A DNA stretch of 64,000 bases from Bacteroidota bacterium (GTDB lineage: Bacteria > Bacteroidota > Ignavibacteria > Ignavibacteriales > Melioribacteraceae). A program made the translations under genes and the position numbers. The notes beneath the pieces were generated by a model, which had not been told where the DNA came from, did no database searches, and saw only the letters and a program-made list of their open reading frames with translations. Positions within the stretch are counted from its first letter, which is position 1. Each line of letters starts with the position of its first letter. The stretch lies in assembly GCA_023397505.1 (NCBI GenBank), contig JAEWUC010000008.1, positions 682,001 to 746,000 of the forward strand. Direction: 5' to 3'. Positions 1 to 7,472 of the stretch are shown here, piece after piece.

Positions 1-8
1 GCACTCTT

Positions 9-557
9 ATGAGAATAAAAAATATTTTCTTCATAATCTTTCTGCTAATTACTGTTTTCCAATCGCAAAATAAAGCACAACTTTCAGTCGGACTTATTCA
101 TGAACCTTTTAAGATAACTGGCGATTTTAATACCCCAAGTATTTCAACAATTGGGGGATCGGCATTTGTTTGTTATCAAGTAGATTCAACAAAATCTATT
201 TCGTTGAGGATAGGTTTTTATGCTAAAAATTTGGATGCAAGAATCTTTGCCGGAACACAGTATTCTATTTTAGGAGAATATAAATTTACTAGAAAAATAT
301 TTTCACTTTTTGGCCTGAGTTTATACGAAAATAATGCAACCTCATCGATGTCTGGGAGAATTACAAATAAATCGGTAATGTTTATTAATGCGGGAATTGG
401 AATAAATCCAATTGACTGGTTTAAGAATGAAATTATTTTACTTTTTCCTGTTGGTAACAGTGAAGTTGCCACTGTAAAATTTTTCTATGATCAAATATCA
501 CATTATCATATTGATTACATAATAAAAGTTAATTTCGTCTTTATATTAAAGTTGTAG
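9..557 (+). CDS. Secreted hypothetical protein, possible small beta-barrel
   Basis: A 182-residue protein that I do not recognise. Residues 1-23 form a clear signal peptide (MRIKN followed by a hydrophobic stretch, with cleavage likely near NKA-QLS). The rest alternates short polar and hydrophobic segments, many ending in aromatic residues, which resembles a small outer-membrane beta-barrel or lipocalin-like fold. The last residues (FVFILKL) would suit a barrel C-terminal strand. It stands alone, 145 bases before the next gene, and anything upstream lies outside the window. Export is seen in the sequence; the barrel fold is inferred. Confidence 0.6.
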   Translation: MRIKNIFFIIFLLITVFQSQNKAQLSVGLIHEPFKITGDFNTPSISTIGGSAFVCYQVDSTKSISLRIGFYAKNLDARIFAGTQYSILGEYKFTRKIFSLFGLSLYENNATSSMSGRITNKSVMFINAGIGINPIDWFKNEIILLFPVGNSEVATVKFFYDQISHYHIDYIIKVNFVFILKL

Positions 558-670
558 TTGCCAGCAATCCAAATCTTATTTTTAGCAATTTCTTTTTCTG
601 ACAAACCGATTTATTCATATTTTTAATTGTTGGAAATAAAATATTATATCGCTTATTCTATCAGCCGAAT

Positions 671-685
671 ATGTCATACTGACAT
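671..685 (+). promoter_or_regulatory. Short inverted repeat before the hydrolase operon
   Basis: ATGTCA-TAC-TGACAT is a perfect 6-bp inverted repeat with a 3-base centre, ending 17 bases before the hydrolase start codon and just upstream of the AGGAAGAG ribosome-binding site. It could be an operator or a leader hairpin. Its function is not known. Confidence 0.3.
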
Positions 686-702
686 CAGGAAGAGAAGATT
701 TT

Positions 703-1548
703 ATGGATAATTTTAATCCAGTTACACAAGACGCACCGAGCGATCCTCAAAACCCGGCATCGATGGCGCCTGTAATTTTAGAAAGCGGCGGCTCGAAAAT
801 TTTAGGGACAATGTTTATAGCTTCAGGTGCGGGACCTCACCCGGTTATAATTTTACTGCACGGTTTCCCCGGCAATGAAGTTAATTACGATCTTTCTCAT
901 ACTTTACGGCGGCAGGGATTTAATGTCTTGGTTTTTCATTACCGAGGCTGTTGGGGCAGCGAAGGAAATTATTCCTGGCAGAATTTAATTGAAGATACCA
1001 GTGAAGCAATCAATTTTGTAAAAAGCGATTACGTTTGTGAAAAATTCCGGGTTGATAAAAACAATATAATTCTTATAGGTCACAGCATGGGAGGTTTTGC
1101 CGCTCTTTACAATTCAATATTGCACGATGAAATTAAAAACGTTGTATCAATAGCGGGGTTTAATTCGGGCGCATTCGGTGAAATTCTTGCCATCAATAAA
1201 ATGATTTACGATTACAGCGTTCAAACAATTCAACCCGCCGTACCTTTTGTAAAAACCGAATCAGCTGAAAAGTTAATGGATGAATATGTTGTTCATAAAA
1301 CAGAGTGGAATCTTTTAAATCATATCGGTAAACTATCGCAAAAAAATATTTTAATGATTGCATCAAAATACGATACGATTGCACCGATTGATATTCATCA
1401 TAAACCACTTGCGGATAAATTAAGAAGTAAAATGGAAAATGGAAGAAGTAAAATGGAAGAGCATATACTTGAGACCGGGCATTCATTTTCGGATAAAAGG
1501 ATTGAACTTTCAATGTTAATTTCCAAATGGCTTTATAATATTATTTAA
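703..1548 (+). CDS. Alpha/beta hydrolase (dienelactone hydrolase/prolyl oligopeptidase-like)
   Basis: A 281-residue cytoplasmic serine hydrolase; the substrate cannot be told. The oxyanion-hole motif HGFPG is at residues 53-57 and the nucleophile elbow GHSMGG at 126-131 (Ser128). The likely acid is Asp224 (SKYDTIAP) and the likely base His260 (TGHSF), so the triad appears complete. Start is ATG with AGGAAGAG upstream. A 21-bp tandem duplication (copies of AGAAGTAAAATGGAA at 1423 and 1444) gives RSKMENG-RSKMEEH between the acid and the base. The decarboxylase gene starts 8 bases downstream, so the two are probably co-transcribed and may share a pathway. Confidence 0.85.
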   Translation: MDNFNPVTQDAPSDPQNPASMAPVILESGGSKILGTMFIASGAGPHPVIILLHGFPGNEVNYDLSHTLRRQGFNVLVFHYRGCWGSEGNYSWQNLIEDTSEAINFVKSDYVCEKFRVDKNNIILIGHSMGGFAALYNSILHDEIKNVVSIAGFNSGAFGEILAINKMIYDYSVQTIQPAVPFVKTESAEKLMDEYVVHKTEWNLLNHIGKLSQKNILMIASKYDTIAPIDIHHKPLADKLRSKMENGRSKMEEHILETGHSFSDKRIELSMLISKWLYNII

Positions 1549-1556
1549 GGGAAAAA

Positions 1557-2996
1557 ATGGAAGAGAATAAAAATAAAATTGATATGTCTTCGGAAGAATT
1601 TAAAAAATTCGGTTACGAGTTGATTGACTGGGCAGCAAATTATTTAGATAATTTGGAATCGTATCCTGTACTTCCTAATGTAAAACCTGGTGACATTAAA
1701 TCCAAGTTACCAAATAATGCACCGGAAAAATCGCAGCCGTTTGAAGATTACATAAAAGATTTGAACGAAATTATTCTGCCGGGTGTAACACATTGGCAGC
1801 ATCCGAACTTTATGGCGTACTTTAATTCAACCGGAAGCAAGCCGTCCATTCTTGGCGAACTTGTTGCTGCGGCTTTCGGCACAAACGGAATGGTTTGGAA
1901 ATCAAACCCTGCGTCAACCGAACTTGAAGAAACAGTTTTAAATTGGTTCCGAGAATTAATAGGTCTGCCTAAAAATCATTTTGGAGTTGTGTATGATTCA
2001 GCTTCGGTGAGCACGATGCATGGAATTGCCGCAGCGCGCGAAAATGCAGGATTGAATATTCGCGAACATGGGATGAACGGCGCACCTAAAATGATTTTGT
2101 ACTGCACCGAGCACGCACATTCTTCAATTGATAAATCAGCATTAACTCTTGGAATTGGAATGGATGGAATTCACAGGATACCTTGCGATGGAAATTTCGC
2201 GATGATTCCGTCTGAACTTTCAAAAGCAATTAAAGAGGACCGCGCAAAAGGTTGTGTCCCGTTTTGCGTTGTTGCAACAATCGGCACTACATCTTCAACT
2301 GCAGTCGATCCCGTTAATGAAATTGCCGACATCTGTGAGCGCGAAAATATCTGGCTGCATCTCGACAGCGCATATGCAGGCGTTACGGCAATGCTGCCCG
2401 AAATGAAAAAATATTTTAAAGGATTTGAACGTGCTGATTCAATAGTAATAAATCCGCACAAATGGCTTTTTGTTCAGCTCGATTTTAGTATTCTATACAC
2501 ACGCAAACCGCAAGTATTAAAAAATGCTTTCAGTCTGGTACCGGAATATTTGAAAACATCCGAAGACAATATTGCAATAAATTATATGGATTACGGAATT
2601 CAACTTGGGAGAAGATTCCGTTCAATAAAATTATGGTTTGTAATGCGTTACTTTGGAGCTGAGGGTTTGCGTGAAAAACTACGCGAGCATTTAAGATTGG
2701 GTCAGCTATTTGTCAGATGGGTTGATGTTGATCCAAAGCTTGAAAGAATGGCCCCGGTTTATTTCAGCACAGTTTGTTTTAGATATAAGCCGAAAGATAT
2801 CAGTGATGAAAATTTAATAAACGACTTAAACTTGAGACTTTTGGAAAAAGTAAATTCAACCGGGAAAGTTTTTATGGTTCATACAAAACTTAACGGTAAA
2901 ATTGCTTTGCGTATGGTAATTGCCGGAATGCGGACGGAAGAAAAACATGTTAAACTTGTTTGGGATGTTATTAAAGATGAATCAAAATCACTTTAA
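1557..2996 (+). CDS. PLP-dependent group II amino acid decarboxylase (aromatic-L-amino-acid decarboxylase-like)
   Basis: A 479-residue cytoplasmic enzyme of the pyridoxal-phosphate group II decarboxylase family (the DOPA/tyrosine/tryptophan/glutamate decarboxylase superfamily). The PLP lysine is Lys302 in NPHKW (299-303). His188 in TEHAHSS matches the ring-stacking histidine, and Asp270 in HLDSAYAG matches the aspartate that binds the PLP nitrogen. The N-terminal THWQHPNF and STGSKPSILGE region is typical of the aromatic amino acid branch, so Trp, Phe, Tyr or DOPA are the likely substrates and the products would be arylalkylamines. Length fits the family (about 470-490). It sits 8 bases after the alpha/beta hydrolase gene. 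Confidence 0.88.
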   Translation: MEENKNKIDMSSEEFKKFGYELIDWAANYLDNLESYPVLPNVKPGDIKSKLPNNAPEKSQPFEDYIKDLNEIILPGVTHWQHPNFMAYFNSTGSKPSILGELVAAAFGTNGMVWKSNPASTELEETVLNWFRELIGLPKNHFGVVYDSASVSTMHGIAAARENAGLNIREHGMNGAPKMILYCTEHAHSSIDKSALTLGIGMDGIHRIPCDGNFAMIPSELSKAIKEDRAKGCVPFCVVATIGTTSSTAVDPVNEIADICERENIWLHLDSAYAGVTAMLPEMKKYFKGFERADSIVINPHKWLFVQLDFSILYTRKPQVLKNAFSLVPEYLKTSEDNIAINYMDYGIQLGRRFRSIKLWFVMRYFGAEGLREKLREHLRLGQLFVRWVDVDPKLERMAPVYFSTVCFRYKPKDISDENLINDLNLRLLEKVNSTGKVFMVHTKLNGKIALRMVIAGMRTEEKHVKLVWDVIKDESKSL

Positions 2997-3010
2997 CGAT
3001 TTTTATTTTA

Positions 3011-3071
3011 TGCTCTTGATCTGTTATTAAAAACGAGATCAAGAGCAAGATTAAGAACAAGAACCCGTCTA
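3011..3071. repeat. Dispersed intergenic repeat, copy 1 (CTCTTG/CAAGAG hairpin plus AAGAAC/AAGATT tract)
   Basis: A perfect 12-bp inverted repeat, TGCTCTTGATCT (3011-3022) and AGATCAAGAGCA (3036-3047), is followed by a purine-rich run of 6-base units (AAGATT, AAGAAC, AAGAAC). Similar elements occur at 55558-55612 and 59777-59865. There is no T-run on either side, so this is not an ordinary terminator although it lies between two convergent genes. Confidence 0.6.
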
Positions 3072-3118
3072 GATGAAGCCGCGCCTGCTTCGTCTTACGG
3101 TCGAGTCAAGGCGGGCAA
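3063..3118. other. GC-rich intergenic element with internal hairpin
   Basis: About 56 bases much richer in G+C than the surroundings, between the convergent decarboxylase and cysK genes. AGATGAAGC and GCTTCGTCT (3071-3079 and 3087-3095) pair around CGCGCCT with one T-G pair. It looks like an inserted or repetitive element rather than local sequence. Nothing in it codes for a plausible protein. Confidence 0.35.
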
Positions 3119-3121
3119 GAT

Positions 3122-4033
3122 TTAAAACAAACCTTCAATAGATAAATATCTTTCACCCGTATCATAATTAAACGCCAATACTTTTTTGCCTTCGGGAATT
3201 TCTCCAAGTTTTTTAGAAACCGCTGCGAGTGATGCGCCTGAAGATATTCCAATAAACAATCCTTCTTCTTTGCCTGCACGCTGAGCAAATTCAAACGCTT
3301 CTTCTTTTGTTATTTGGATTACACCATCAAGCAATGACGTATCCATAATTTTAGGGATGAATCCGGCGCCTAAGCCCTGTATCGGGTGAGGCCCGGGTTG
3401 ACCGCCCGAAAGAACGGGGGATAAAGCAGGTTCAACTGCAAATACTTTTGTGTTCGGGAATTTTTCTTTCAATACTTTTGCAACGCCTGTAATATGCCCG
3501 CCTGTACCTACACCTGTAATAAGGTAATCAATTCCCTCCGGAAAATCATTTAAGATTTCTTGAGCTGTAGTTCTAATATGTACTTCTGTGTTTGCGGGAT
3601 TTTCAAACTGCTGTGGTATCCAAGCTTTTGGATTTGCTGCGGCAAGTTCGTTTGCTTTTTCGATTGCGCCTTTCATTCCTTTTTCTCGCGGAGTCAATTC
3701 AAGTTTTGCGCCGTATGCCGCCATAATTTTTCTTCGTTCTACAGACATTGATTCCGGCATTACCAAAATCAATTCATAACCTTTAACAGCGGCAACCATC
3801 GCTAAACCGATGCCCGTGTTGCCGGATGTAGGTTCGATAATAATGCTGTCTTTTTTAAGAATTCCTTTTTTCTCGGCATCTTCAATCATTGCAAGGGCGA
3901 TCCTATCCTTAATGCTTGCGCCGGGATTCGCTCGTTCGAGTTTTACCCAGACTTCATGTTTATTTCCAAAAAGTCTGTTGATTTTAAGATGCGGTGTATT
4001 GCCGATTGTTTCTAATATATTTTGCGCTTTCAT
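3122..4033 (-). CDS. cysK: Cysteine synthase A (O-acetylserine sulfhydrylase)
   Basis: A 303-residue PLP enzyme that makes cysteine from O-acetylserine and sulfide. Lys42 in ASIKDR is the PLP lysine. PTSGNTG (68-74) is the substrate loop, GTGGHITG (176-183) is the PLP-phosphate loop, and the C-terminal GISSGAS is present. Length is normal. The start ATG has AAAGGAAT about 7 bases upstream. It begins 15 bases after the stop codon of the serine acetyltransferase gene, so cysE-cysK form an operon making cysteine from serine in two steps, and the proteins may form the cysteine synthase complex. The poly-cysteine ORF at 4968-5072 may regulate the pair. Confidence 0.96.
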   Translation of the reverse strand: MKAQNILETIGNTPHLKINRLFGNKHEVWVKLERANPGASIKDRIALAMIEDAEKKGILKKDSIIIEPTSGNTGIGLAMVAAVKGYELILVMPESMSVERRKIMAAYGAKLELTPREKGMKGAIEKANELAAANPKAWIPQQFENPANTEVHIRTTAQEILNDFPEGIDYLITGVGTGGHITGVAKVLKEKFPNTKVFAVEPALSPVLSGGQPGPHPIQGLGAGFIPKIMDTSLLDGVIQITKEEAFEFAQRAGKEEGLFIGISSGASLAAVSKKLGEIPEGKKVLAFNYDTGERYLSIEGLF

Positions 4034-4048
4034 TTTTTATTCCTTTTG

Positions 4049-4912
4049 TTAAATAATGAAATCAATTGGTTCTTCAAATTCTTTGTTGCTTTTAACGCGT
4101 ACTTCGCTTTTGTTGTAAACTATAGAATTCGGTTCGATGCTTTGGGTAATCCACGCATTACCGCCGATAACACTGCCTTTCCCGATGACTGTTCTACCGC
4201 CAAGAATAACCGCCTGCGAATAAATTATTACGTCGTCTTCAATTGTGGGATGACGTTTAGTCTGTGCTAAAATTTTATCAACACTCAACGCACCGAGAGT
4301 AACACCCTGGTAGAGTTTTACATTTTTGCCGATGACGGTTGTTTCACCAATTACAATTCCTGTCCCGTGATCAATAAAAAAAGGCGAATCGATAGTAGCG
4401 CCGGAGTGAATATCAATACCTGTTTTTTCGTGAGCATATTCGGTAAAAATTCTCGGTATGATCGGAACTTTCAAATTGTAAAGTTCGTGAGCAATTCTAT
4501 AAATAATAATTGCTCTAAAACCAGGGTAGGCGAGAATCACTTCATCAATACTTTCGGAAGCGGGATCGCCTTTGTAAATAAAATCCGCATCATCCCATAA
4601 CATCTTGTGGATGTCTGGAATTTTTTGAATAAAATTTTCGGCGACTTCCTCAACATCTTTCGGCGATTGCCCGTTTAACAATTTAATAAGTTGAATCAAA
4701 TCCCGTTTTAGAAGCTGCAATTTTGAAATCACATCTTCTTGCGTATTATAAACTTTGTTCGAAAAATGCGGAAAGAGGAAATCAATTAATCCGTTTAAGT
4801 AATCAATCGCTTCGGTTTTAAGAGAAGCAGTGCACGAATGCGTTTGTCTTTTCGATAATAAGTCTTTTGCAAAATGAGTAAAAATATTCCTATTCAGGGT
4901 TTCCATTTCCAT
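4049..4912 (-). CDS. cysE: Serine O-acetyltransferase
   Basis: A 287-residue enzyme that transfers acetyl from acetyl-CoA to serine, the first step of cysteine synthesis. The N-terminal half is helical. The C-terminal part is a left-handed beta-helix of hexapeptide repeats (VIGKNVKLYQGVTLGA, then VILGGRTVIGKGSVIGGNA), with the catalytic-type GIDIHSGATI and DHGTGIVIGE segments. The family's conserved order is intact. ATG is at 4912; an in-frame ATG two codons later is possible. First gene of the cysE-cysK operon. The 55-base gap to the upstream poly-Cys leader holds an 8-bp hairpin, so expression is probably controlled by translation of that leader. Confidence 0.93.
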   Translation of the reverse strand: MEMETLNRNIFTHFAKDLLSKRQTHSCTASLKTEAIDYLNGLIDFLFPHFSNKVYNTQEDVISKLQLLKRDLIQLIKLLNGQSPKDVEEVAENFIQKIPDIHKMLWDDADFIYKGDPASESIDEVILAYPGFRAIIIYRIAHELYNLKVPIIPRIFTEYAHEKTGIDIHSGATIDSPFFIDHGTGIVIGETTVIGKNVKLYQGVTLGALSVDKILAQTKRHPTIEDDVIIYSQAVILGGRTVIGKGSVIGGNAWITQSIEPNSIVYNKSEVRVKSNKEFEEPIDFII

Positions 4913-4954
4913 TCCGTTAAAAAGTTATGTTAGAAAAAATTTATAAGGATTGAA

Positions 4955-4973
4955 AACTGATTTATAATCAGTT
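4955..4973 (-). promoter_or_regulatory. Hairpin overlapping the stop codon of the poly-Cys leader
   Basis: On the minus strand AACTGATT-ATA-AATCAGTT forms a perfect 8-bp stem with a 3-base loop, followed by TTTTC. Its 5' arm contains the last Asn codon and the TGA stop of the leader peptide, so a ribosome on the terminal Cys codons or on the stop codon would block it. It is placed where an attenuator or ribosome-sensitive hairpin should be, 43 bases before the cysE start. The mechanism is inferred. Confidence 0.5.
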
Positions 4974-5072
4974 ACAACAACAGATGCATTTACAACAGTA
5001 CAAAGCCGAAAGGGGAGATTTTCCGGTAACGTTTTGAGAGAAGTTTTCCACTATGTTAAAATTAGCTTTCAT
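4968..5072 (-). CDS. Putative cysteine-rich leader peptide upstream of cysE-cysK
   Basis: A 34-residue ORF (ATG at 5072-5070, TGA at 4970-4968) ending LSALYCCKCICCCN. Six of its last nine residues are cysteine (26, 27, 29, 31, 32, 33), an extreme enrichment in a genome where Cys is rare. It lies on the same strand as the cysteine biosynthesis operon and stops 55 bases before cysE. That is the layout of an amino-acid-sensing leader: shortage of charged Cys-tRNA would stall ribosomes on the Cys codons and change the downstream RNA. Poly-cysteine leader ORFs controlling cysteine genes are known from mycobacteria. There is no clear Shine-Dalgarno, only AT-rich sequence before the ATG. The alternative, a chance ORF or a small metal-binding peptide, is less likely given the position. 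Confidence 0.7.
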   Translation of the reverse strand: MKANFNIVENFSQNVTGKSPLSALYCCKCICCCN

Positions 5073-5133
5073 AATTTAATATTTTTTCGAATCACTAATA
5101 CTAAAATGCTTTCTTTTCCTAAAAAGTTCAATA

Positions 5134-5166
5134 GTACAAAAAAATAAAAAGCGGCGTTTGTGCCGC
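5134..5166 (-). terminator. Rho-independent terminator of the cold-shock gene
   Basis: On the minus strand GCGGC and its complement (5151-5155 and 5162-5166) pair around ACAAAC, extended by A-T pairs, and are followed by TTTTTATTTTTTT. It lies 29 bases after the cold-shock stop codon. Confidence 0.85.
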
Positions 5167-5194
5167 CTTTACTGTTGAGAAATAACTTGTTTGA

Positions 5195-5407
5195 TTATTT
5201 AACAACTTTAACTTCTTGAGCTTGCGGTCCTTTTGGTCCATCACCAACAGTGAATTCAACATGTTGACCTTTTTCAAGGCTTTTGTATCCTTCGGATTCA
5301 ATTGAACTGAAGTGAACGAATACTTCACCACCTTGACTGCGCTCGATAAAACCGTAACCCTTTGCAGCATTAAACCATTTTACGGTTCCGTTTTCACGCT
5401 CTGCCAT
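5195..5407 (-). CDS. Cold-shock domain protein (CspA family)
   Basis: A 70-residue single cold-shock domain that binds single-stranded RNA and DNA and acts as an RNA chaperone. RNP-1 is KGYGFIE (residues 16-22) and RNP-2 is VFVHFS (29-34). The GTVKWFNAAKGYGF start and the ending KGPQAQEVKVV are classical. ATAGGAG lies about 9 bases before the ATG. The gene has its own promoter about 100 bases upstream and its own terminator, so it is monocistronic. The transcribed leader of roughly 90 bases is in the range typical for csp mRNAs that refold at low temperature. Confidence 0.97.
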   Translation of the reverse strand: MAERENGTVKWFNAAKGYGFIERSQGGEVFVHFSSIESEGYKSLEKGQHVEFTVGDGPKGPQAQEVKVVK

Positions 5408-5425
5408 TAAAAAAACTCCTATAAA

Positions 5426-5438
5426 TGTTACTGTAACA
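5426..5438 (-). promoter_or_regulatory. Inverted repeat in the cold-shock mRNA leader
   Basis: TGTTACTGTAACA is a 13-base palindrome ending about 10 bases before the ribosome-binding site of the cold-shock gene. In RNA it could form a 5-bp hairpin and modulate initiation; in DNA it could be an operator. Confidence 0.35.
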
Positions 5439-5505
5439 AATAGTAATTAGAACATTGAAGCGAAACAATATTTGAAAACTTGAGATAGTACAACGCTCCG
5501 GGCGT

Positions 5506-5537
5506 CAAACTTAGCAATAAAAATTTTTCAAATCAAA
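5506..5537 (-). promoter_or_regulatory. Bacteroidota-type promoter of the cold-shock gene
   Basis: On the minus strand TTTG (5537-5534), a 20-base spacer, then TAAGTTTG (5513-5506). This matches the -33 TTTG / -7 TAnnTTTG consensus known for primary-sigma promoters in Bacteroidota. Transcription should start near 5500 and give a leader of about 90 bases. Confidence 0.65.
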
Positions 5538-5556
5538 GATAATTTAGATTGACAAA

Positions 5557-5904
5557 TTACGCTTTTATCATTACGGCAATTTGGTTTGCCTGTTTCTGAT
5601 TGTACTCGAAAGCTATTTTTTTATAATTAACTAAATCTATAATAGTACCGATTAAACAAATTCCACCCGTCAACAAATATAAAATCCCGAGCCCGATTTG
5701 ATCTGTTATAAAACGCTGTATTCCGGATACGCCTAAAAATCCGACGAGAGTTAAAAGCAATATTGTTTGAGGATCTCTTCGGCGGGTACGATAAATATTG
5801 GCAAAACTACGTGCCTGATTCTCATCCAGATTTTTAAGAAGTCCGGCAATATACATTTGTTCTTCGCCCATAATTTCGGGCATTAATTCGTAGACGTTAG
5901 CCAT
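5557..5904 (-). CDS. TM2 domain-containing membrane protein
   Basis: A 115-residue inner-membrane protein. The C-terminal half holds the TM2 domain: two hydrophobic helices (ILLLTLVGFLGVSGIQRF and GILYLLTGGICLIGTIID) with the typical G-x-R-F and GG turn. The N-terminal 50 residues are polar, with RSFANIYRTRRRDP just before the first helix. The ATG at 5904 is preferred because AGAGG lies 6 bases upstream, although TTG two codons earlier is in frame. It overlaps the end of the DUF2752 gene by 8 bases, so the two are translationally coupled. The role of TM2 proteins in bacteria is not established. Confidence 0.85.
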   Translation of the reverse strand: MANVYELMPEIMGEEQMYIAGLLKNLDENQARSFANIYRTRRRDPQTILLLTLVGFLGVSGIQRFITDQIGLGILYLLTGGICLIGTIIDLVNYKKIAFEYNQKQANQIAVMIKA

Positions 5905-6220
5905 ATACAACCTCTTTTGTTTTGTGATAGTTGTGAATCATTTTTTTTGTTAATTTGAAAATCCGCGCAGATATAAGTATTAAAGCAATTATTCCGAGGG
6001 GATGAGTTTTTAACGAATGAATTAAATCACCGTGGTAAAAAAAAGAAATTGATCTTCCCAGACCGCAGCCGGGGCAAAAATCGATTCCGATATTATGAAA
6101 AGGGCAAAGCGTAAATTGCTGAACCTGGTATGGATTAATAAAAAACAAATAAACCAATCCAATAAACCATAGAACCGCTTCCCATTCGATAATTTTTATA
6201 TATGGTTTAAACTTCCTCAT
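5897..6220 (-). CDS. DUF2752 family membrane protein
   Basis: A 107-residue protein with two or three membrane segments (AVLWFIGLVYLFFINPY and GIIALILISARIF). The family signature CPGCGLGRS is at about residues 49-57, with an extra Cys at TLCPF. This is the conserved CPxCGxxR pattern of DUF2752, whose function is unknown. Overlap with the downstream TM2 gene suggests co-translation; this pairing is reminiscent of other Bacteroidota genomes, though I cannot verify the frequency here. Confidence 0.85.
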   Translation of the reverse strand: MRKFKPYIKIIEWEAVLWFIGLVYLFFINPYQVQQFTLCPFHNIGIDFCPGCGLGRSISFFYHGDLIHSLKTHPLGIIALILISARIFKLTKKMIHNYHKTKEVVYG

Positions 6221-6309
6221 CGTTTCCGGTTTTTACGAAGTGATATTACCTTTTAAAAAAATATGAATCAAGATTTATGTGATTAGTCGTTTCAAAATGT
6301 TAATTGTTT

Positions 6310-6834
6310 TCAACCCAGTTTAATTTTTGTTATAGGCGTAACCATATTGTTCTCAAATGAAACTATATCAAGTTTTGAAATTGCGCCTACTATTTCCAGG
6401 TTCTTAGCATTCAATTCATCGGCGAGACTTTTGCATTTAAGAGGATCTAAATTGTTCGCGATTCCAATATGCGGAATAAAGGGAATATCAAGCCGTAAAT
6501 CTTTTTCGAGAGGTCCCGTATAAAGCGCATCATGAAGTTTAACAAATATTCTATATCCTTCTTCCGGGATAAGAAATACGTCTGTATAATCGCTGAAAAA
6601 ATCTTTAACAATCTGCGCGCACCTAAGCACAAAATAGAATTCATTAAATTTTTTAGCGACAGAAGAAACATGCGGGATAAAAGTATTTATGTCGGTATTA
6701 AATACGGGAAATACAATTGTAAAATGAGGATTAACAATACTGAAGTAACGTTCGTCGTATTTTTCTCGGAAAGATTGGATTAACGAAAAATCTTTCTTCT
6801 CAATTTCAGGATATGCCAAAACAAGTAATGCCAC
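6310..6834 (-). CDS. 2H phosphoesterase / 2'-5' RNA ligase-like (LigT family) protein
   Basis: A 174-residue protein with the two spaced histidine motifs of the 2H phosphoesterase superfamily: HFTIVFP at residue 37 and PHIGIAN at residue 122. The first fits the HxT/S consensus; the second reads HxG, so the usual second hydroxyl residue is missing and activity may differ from classic 2',3'-cyclic phosphodiesterases. The N-terminal MALLVLAYPEI strand and the 85-residue spacing of the motifs support the assignment. Single-gene unit with an AT-rich region upstream. The substrate is unknown. Confidence 0.75.
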   Translation of the reverse strand: MALLVLAYPEIEKKDFSLIQSFREKYDERYFSIVNPHFTIVFPVFNTDINTFIPHVSSVAKKFNEFYFVLRCAQIVKDFFSDYTDVFLIPEEGYRIFVKLHDALYTGPLEKDLRLDIPFIPHIGIANNLDPLKCKSLADELNAKNLEIVGAISKLDIVSFENNMVTPITKIKLG

Positions 6835-6878
6835 TTTTTATCGATGTCTTATTAGAAATGATTTTATACTTTATTTCA

Positions 6879-7394
6879 TCAACAATTATATTTTTCCTTT
6901 AACACATTAATATGATGTTCGGTATGACCGGCTAAAATATAAGCAATTGCTCTTACAGAAACTGGATTTCCGCTTGCATTTCCCATACGCGGCCACATAT
7001 CATCCGTAAATCCTTTAAACATCAGAATGTTGGATTCACGCACGAGAAAAAATTCGTCAACAATTTTCTCGAACAAAATATTTGCATAATTGGAATGAAT
7101 AATATATTCGTTCTGTTCAAATCCTAATAATGGTTTAGAATCGTTTCGGGAAATTCGGAGTGCGCGGTACGCAAATATTCTTTCGCCGTCAAGTATATGC
7201 CCAACGACTTCTTTTATACTCCATTTATCATCCGCGTAACGAAAATTTGCTTTCTCTTCATCTATAGTTTTTAAGAAACCTTTTAAAGTATTTTGCTGAT
7301 GTATTAAAACCTCAATAATATCGCCATCGGGTACGAGGTTGATGTATTTTCCATAATACTGTGCGTGTTCTTCCTTAGTTGGTCGCTGTTTCAT
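6879..7394 (-). CDS. DinB-like (DinB_2) family protein
   Basis: A 171-residue four-helix-bundle protein of the DinB/YfiT superfamily. The probable metal ligands are His66 (VVGHILDGER) and His157 with His160 or His161 (AGHTEHHI), the usual three-histidine arrangement. The KWSIKEVVGHI segment is very typical. Members include thiol-dependent S-transferases and DNA-damage-induced proteins, but most, like this one, cannot be given a substrate. Its ATG is followed by a normal-length ORF, and it appears to be monocistronic. Confidence 0.85.
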   Translation of the reverse strand: MKQRPTKEEHAQYYGKYINLVPDGDIIEVLIHQQNTLKGFLKTIDEEKANFRYADDKWSIKEVVGHILDGERIFAYRALRISRNDSKPLLGFEQNEYIIHSNYANILFEKIVDEFFLVRESNILMFKGFTDDMWPRMGNASGNPVSVRAIAYILAGHTEHHINVLKEKYNC

Positions 7395-7472
7395 TTTAAA
7401 GTGCCTTATATGTTTTTGTTATAGTTAAGATATTTACAATATCGAAAAGGTTCAAATTGGCAAAGTCATTAC

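Noticed and set aside
3011..3047. Inverted repeat between convergent genes as a terminator
   Set aside because: The stem is perfect but neither strand has a T-run after it, and similar elements occur in gaps that are not gene ends.
4367..4600. Plus-strand ORF inside cysE
   Set aside because: Shadow of the minus-strand gene; no ribosome-binding site or family features.
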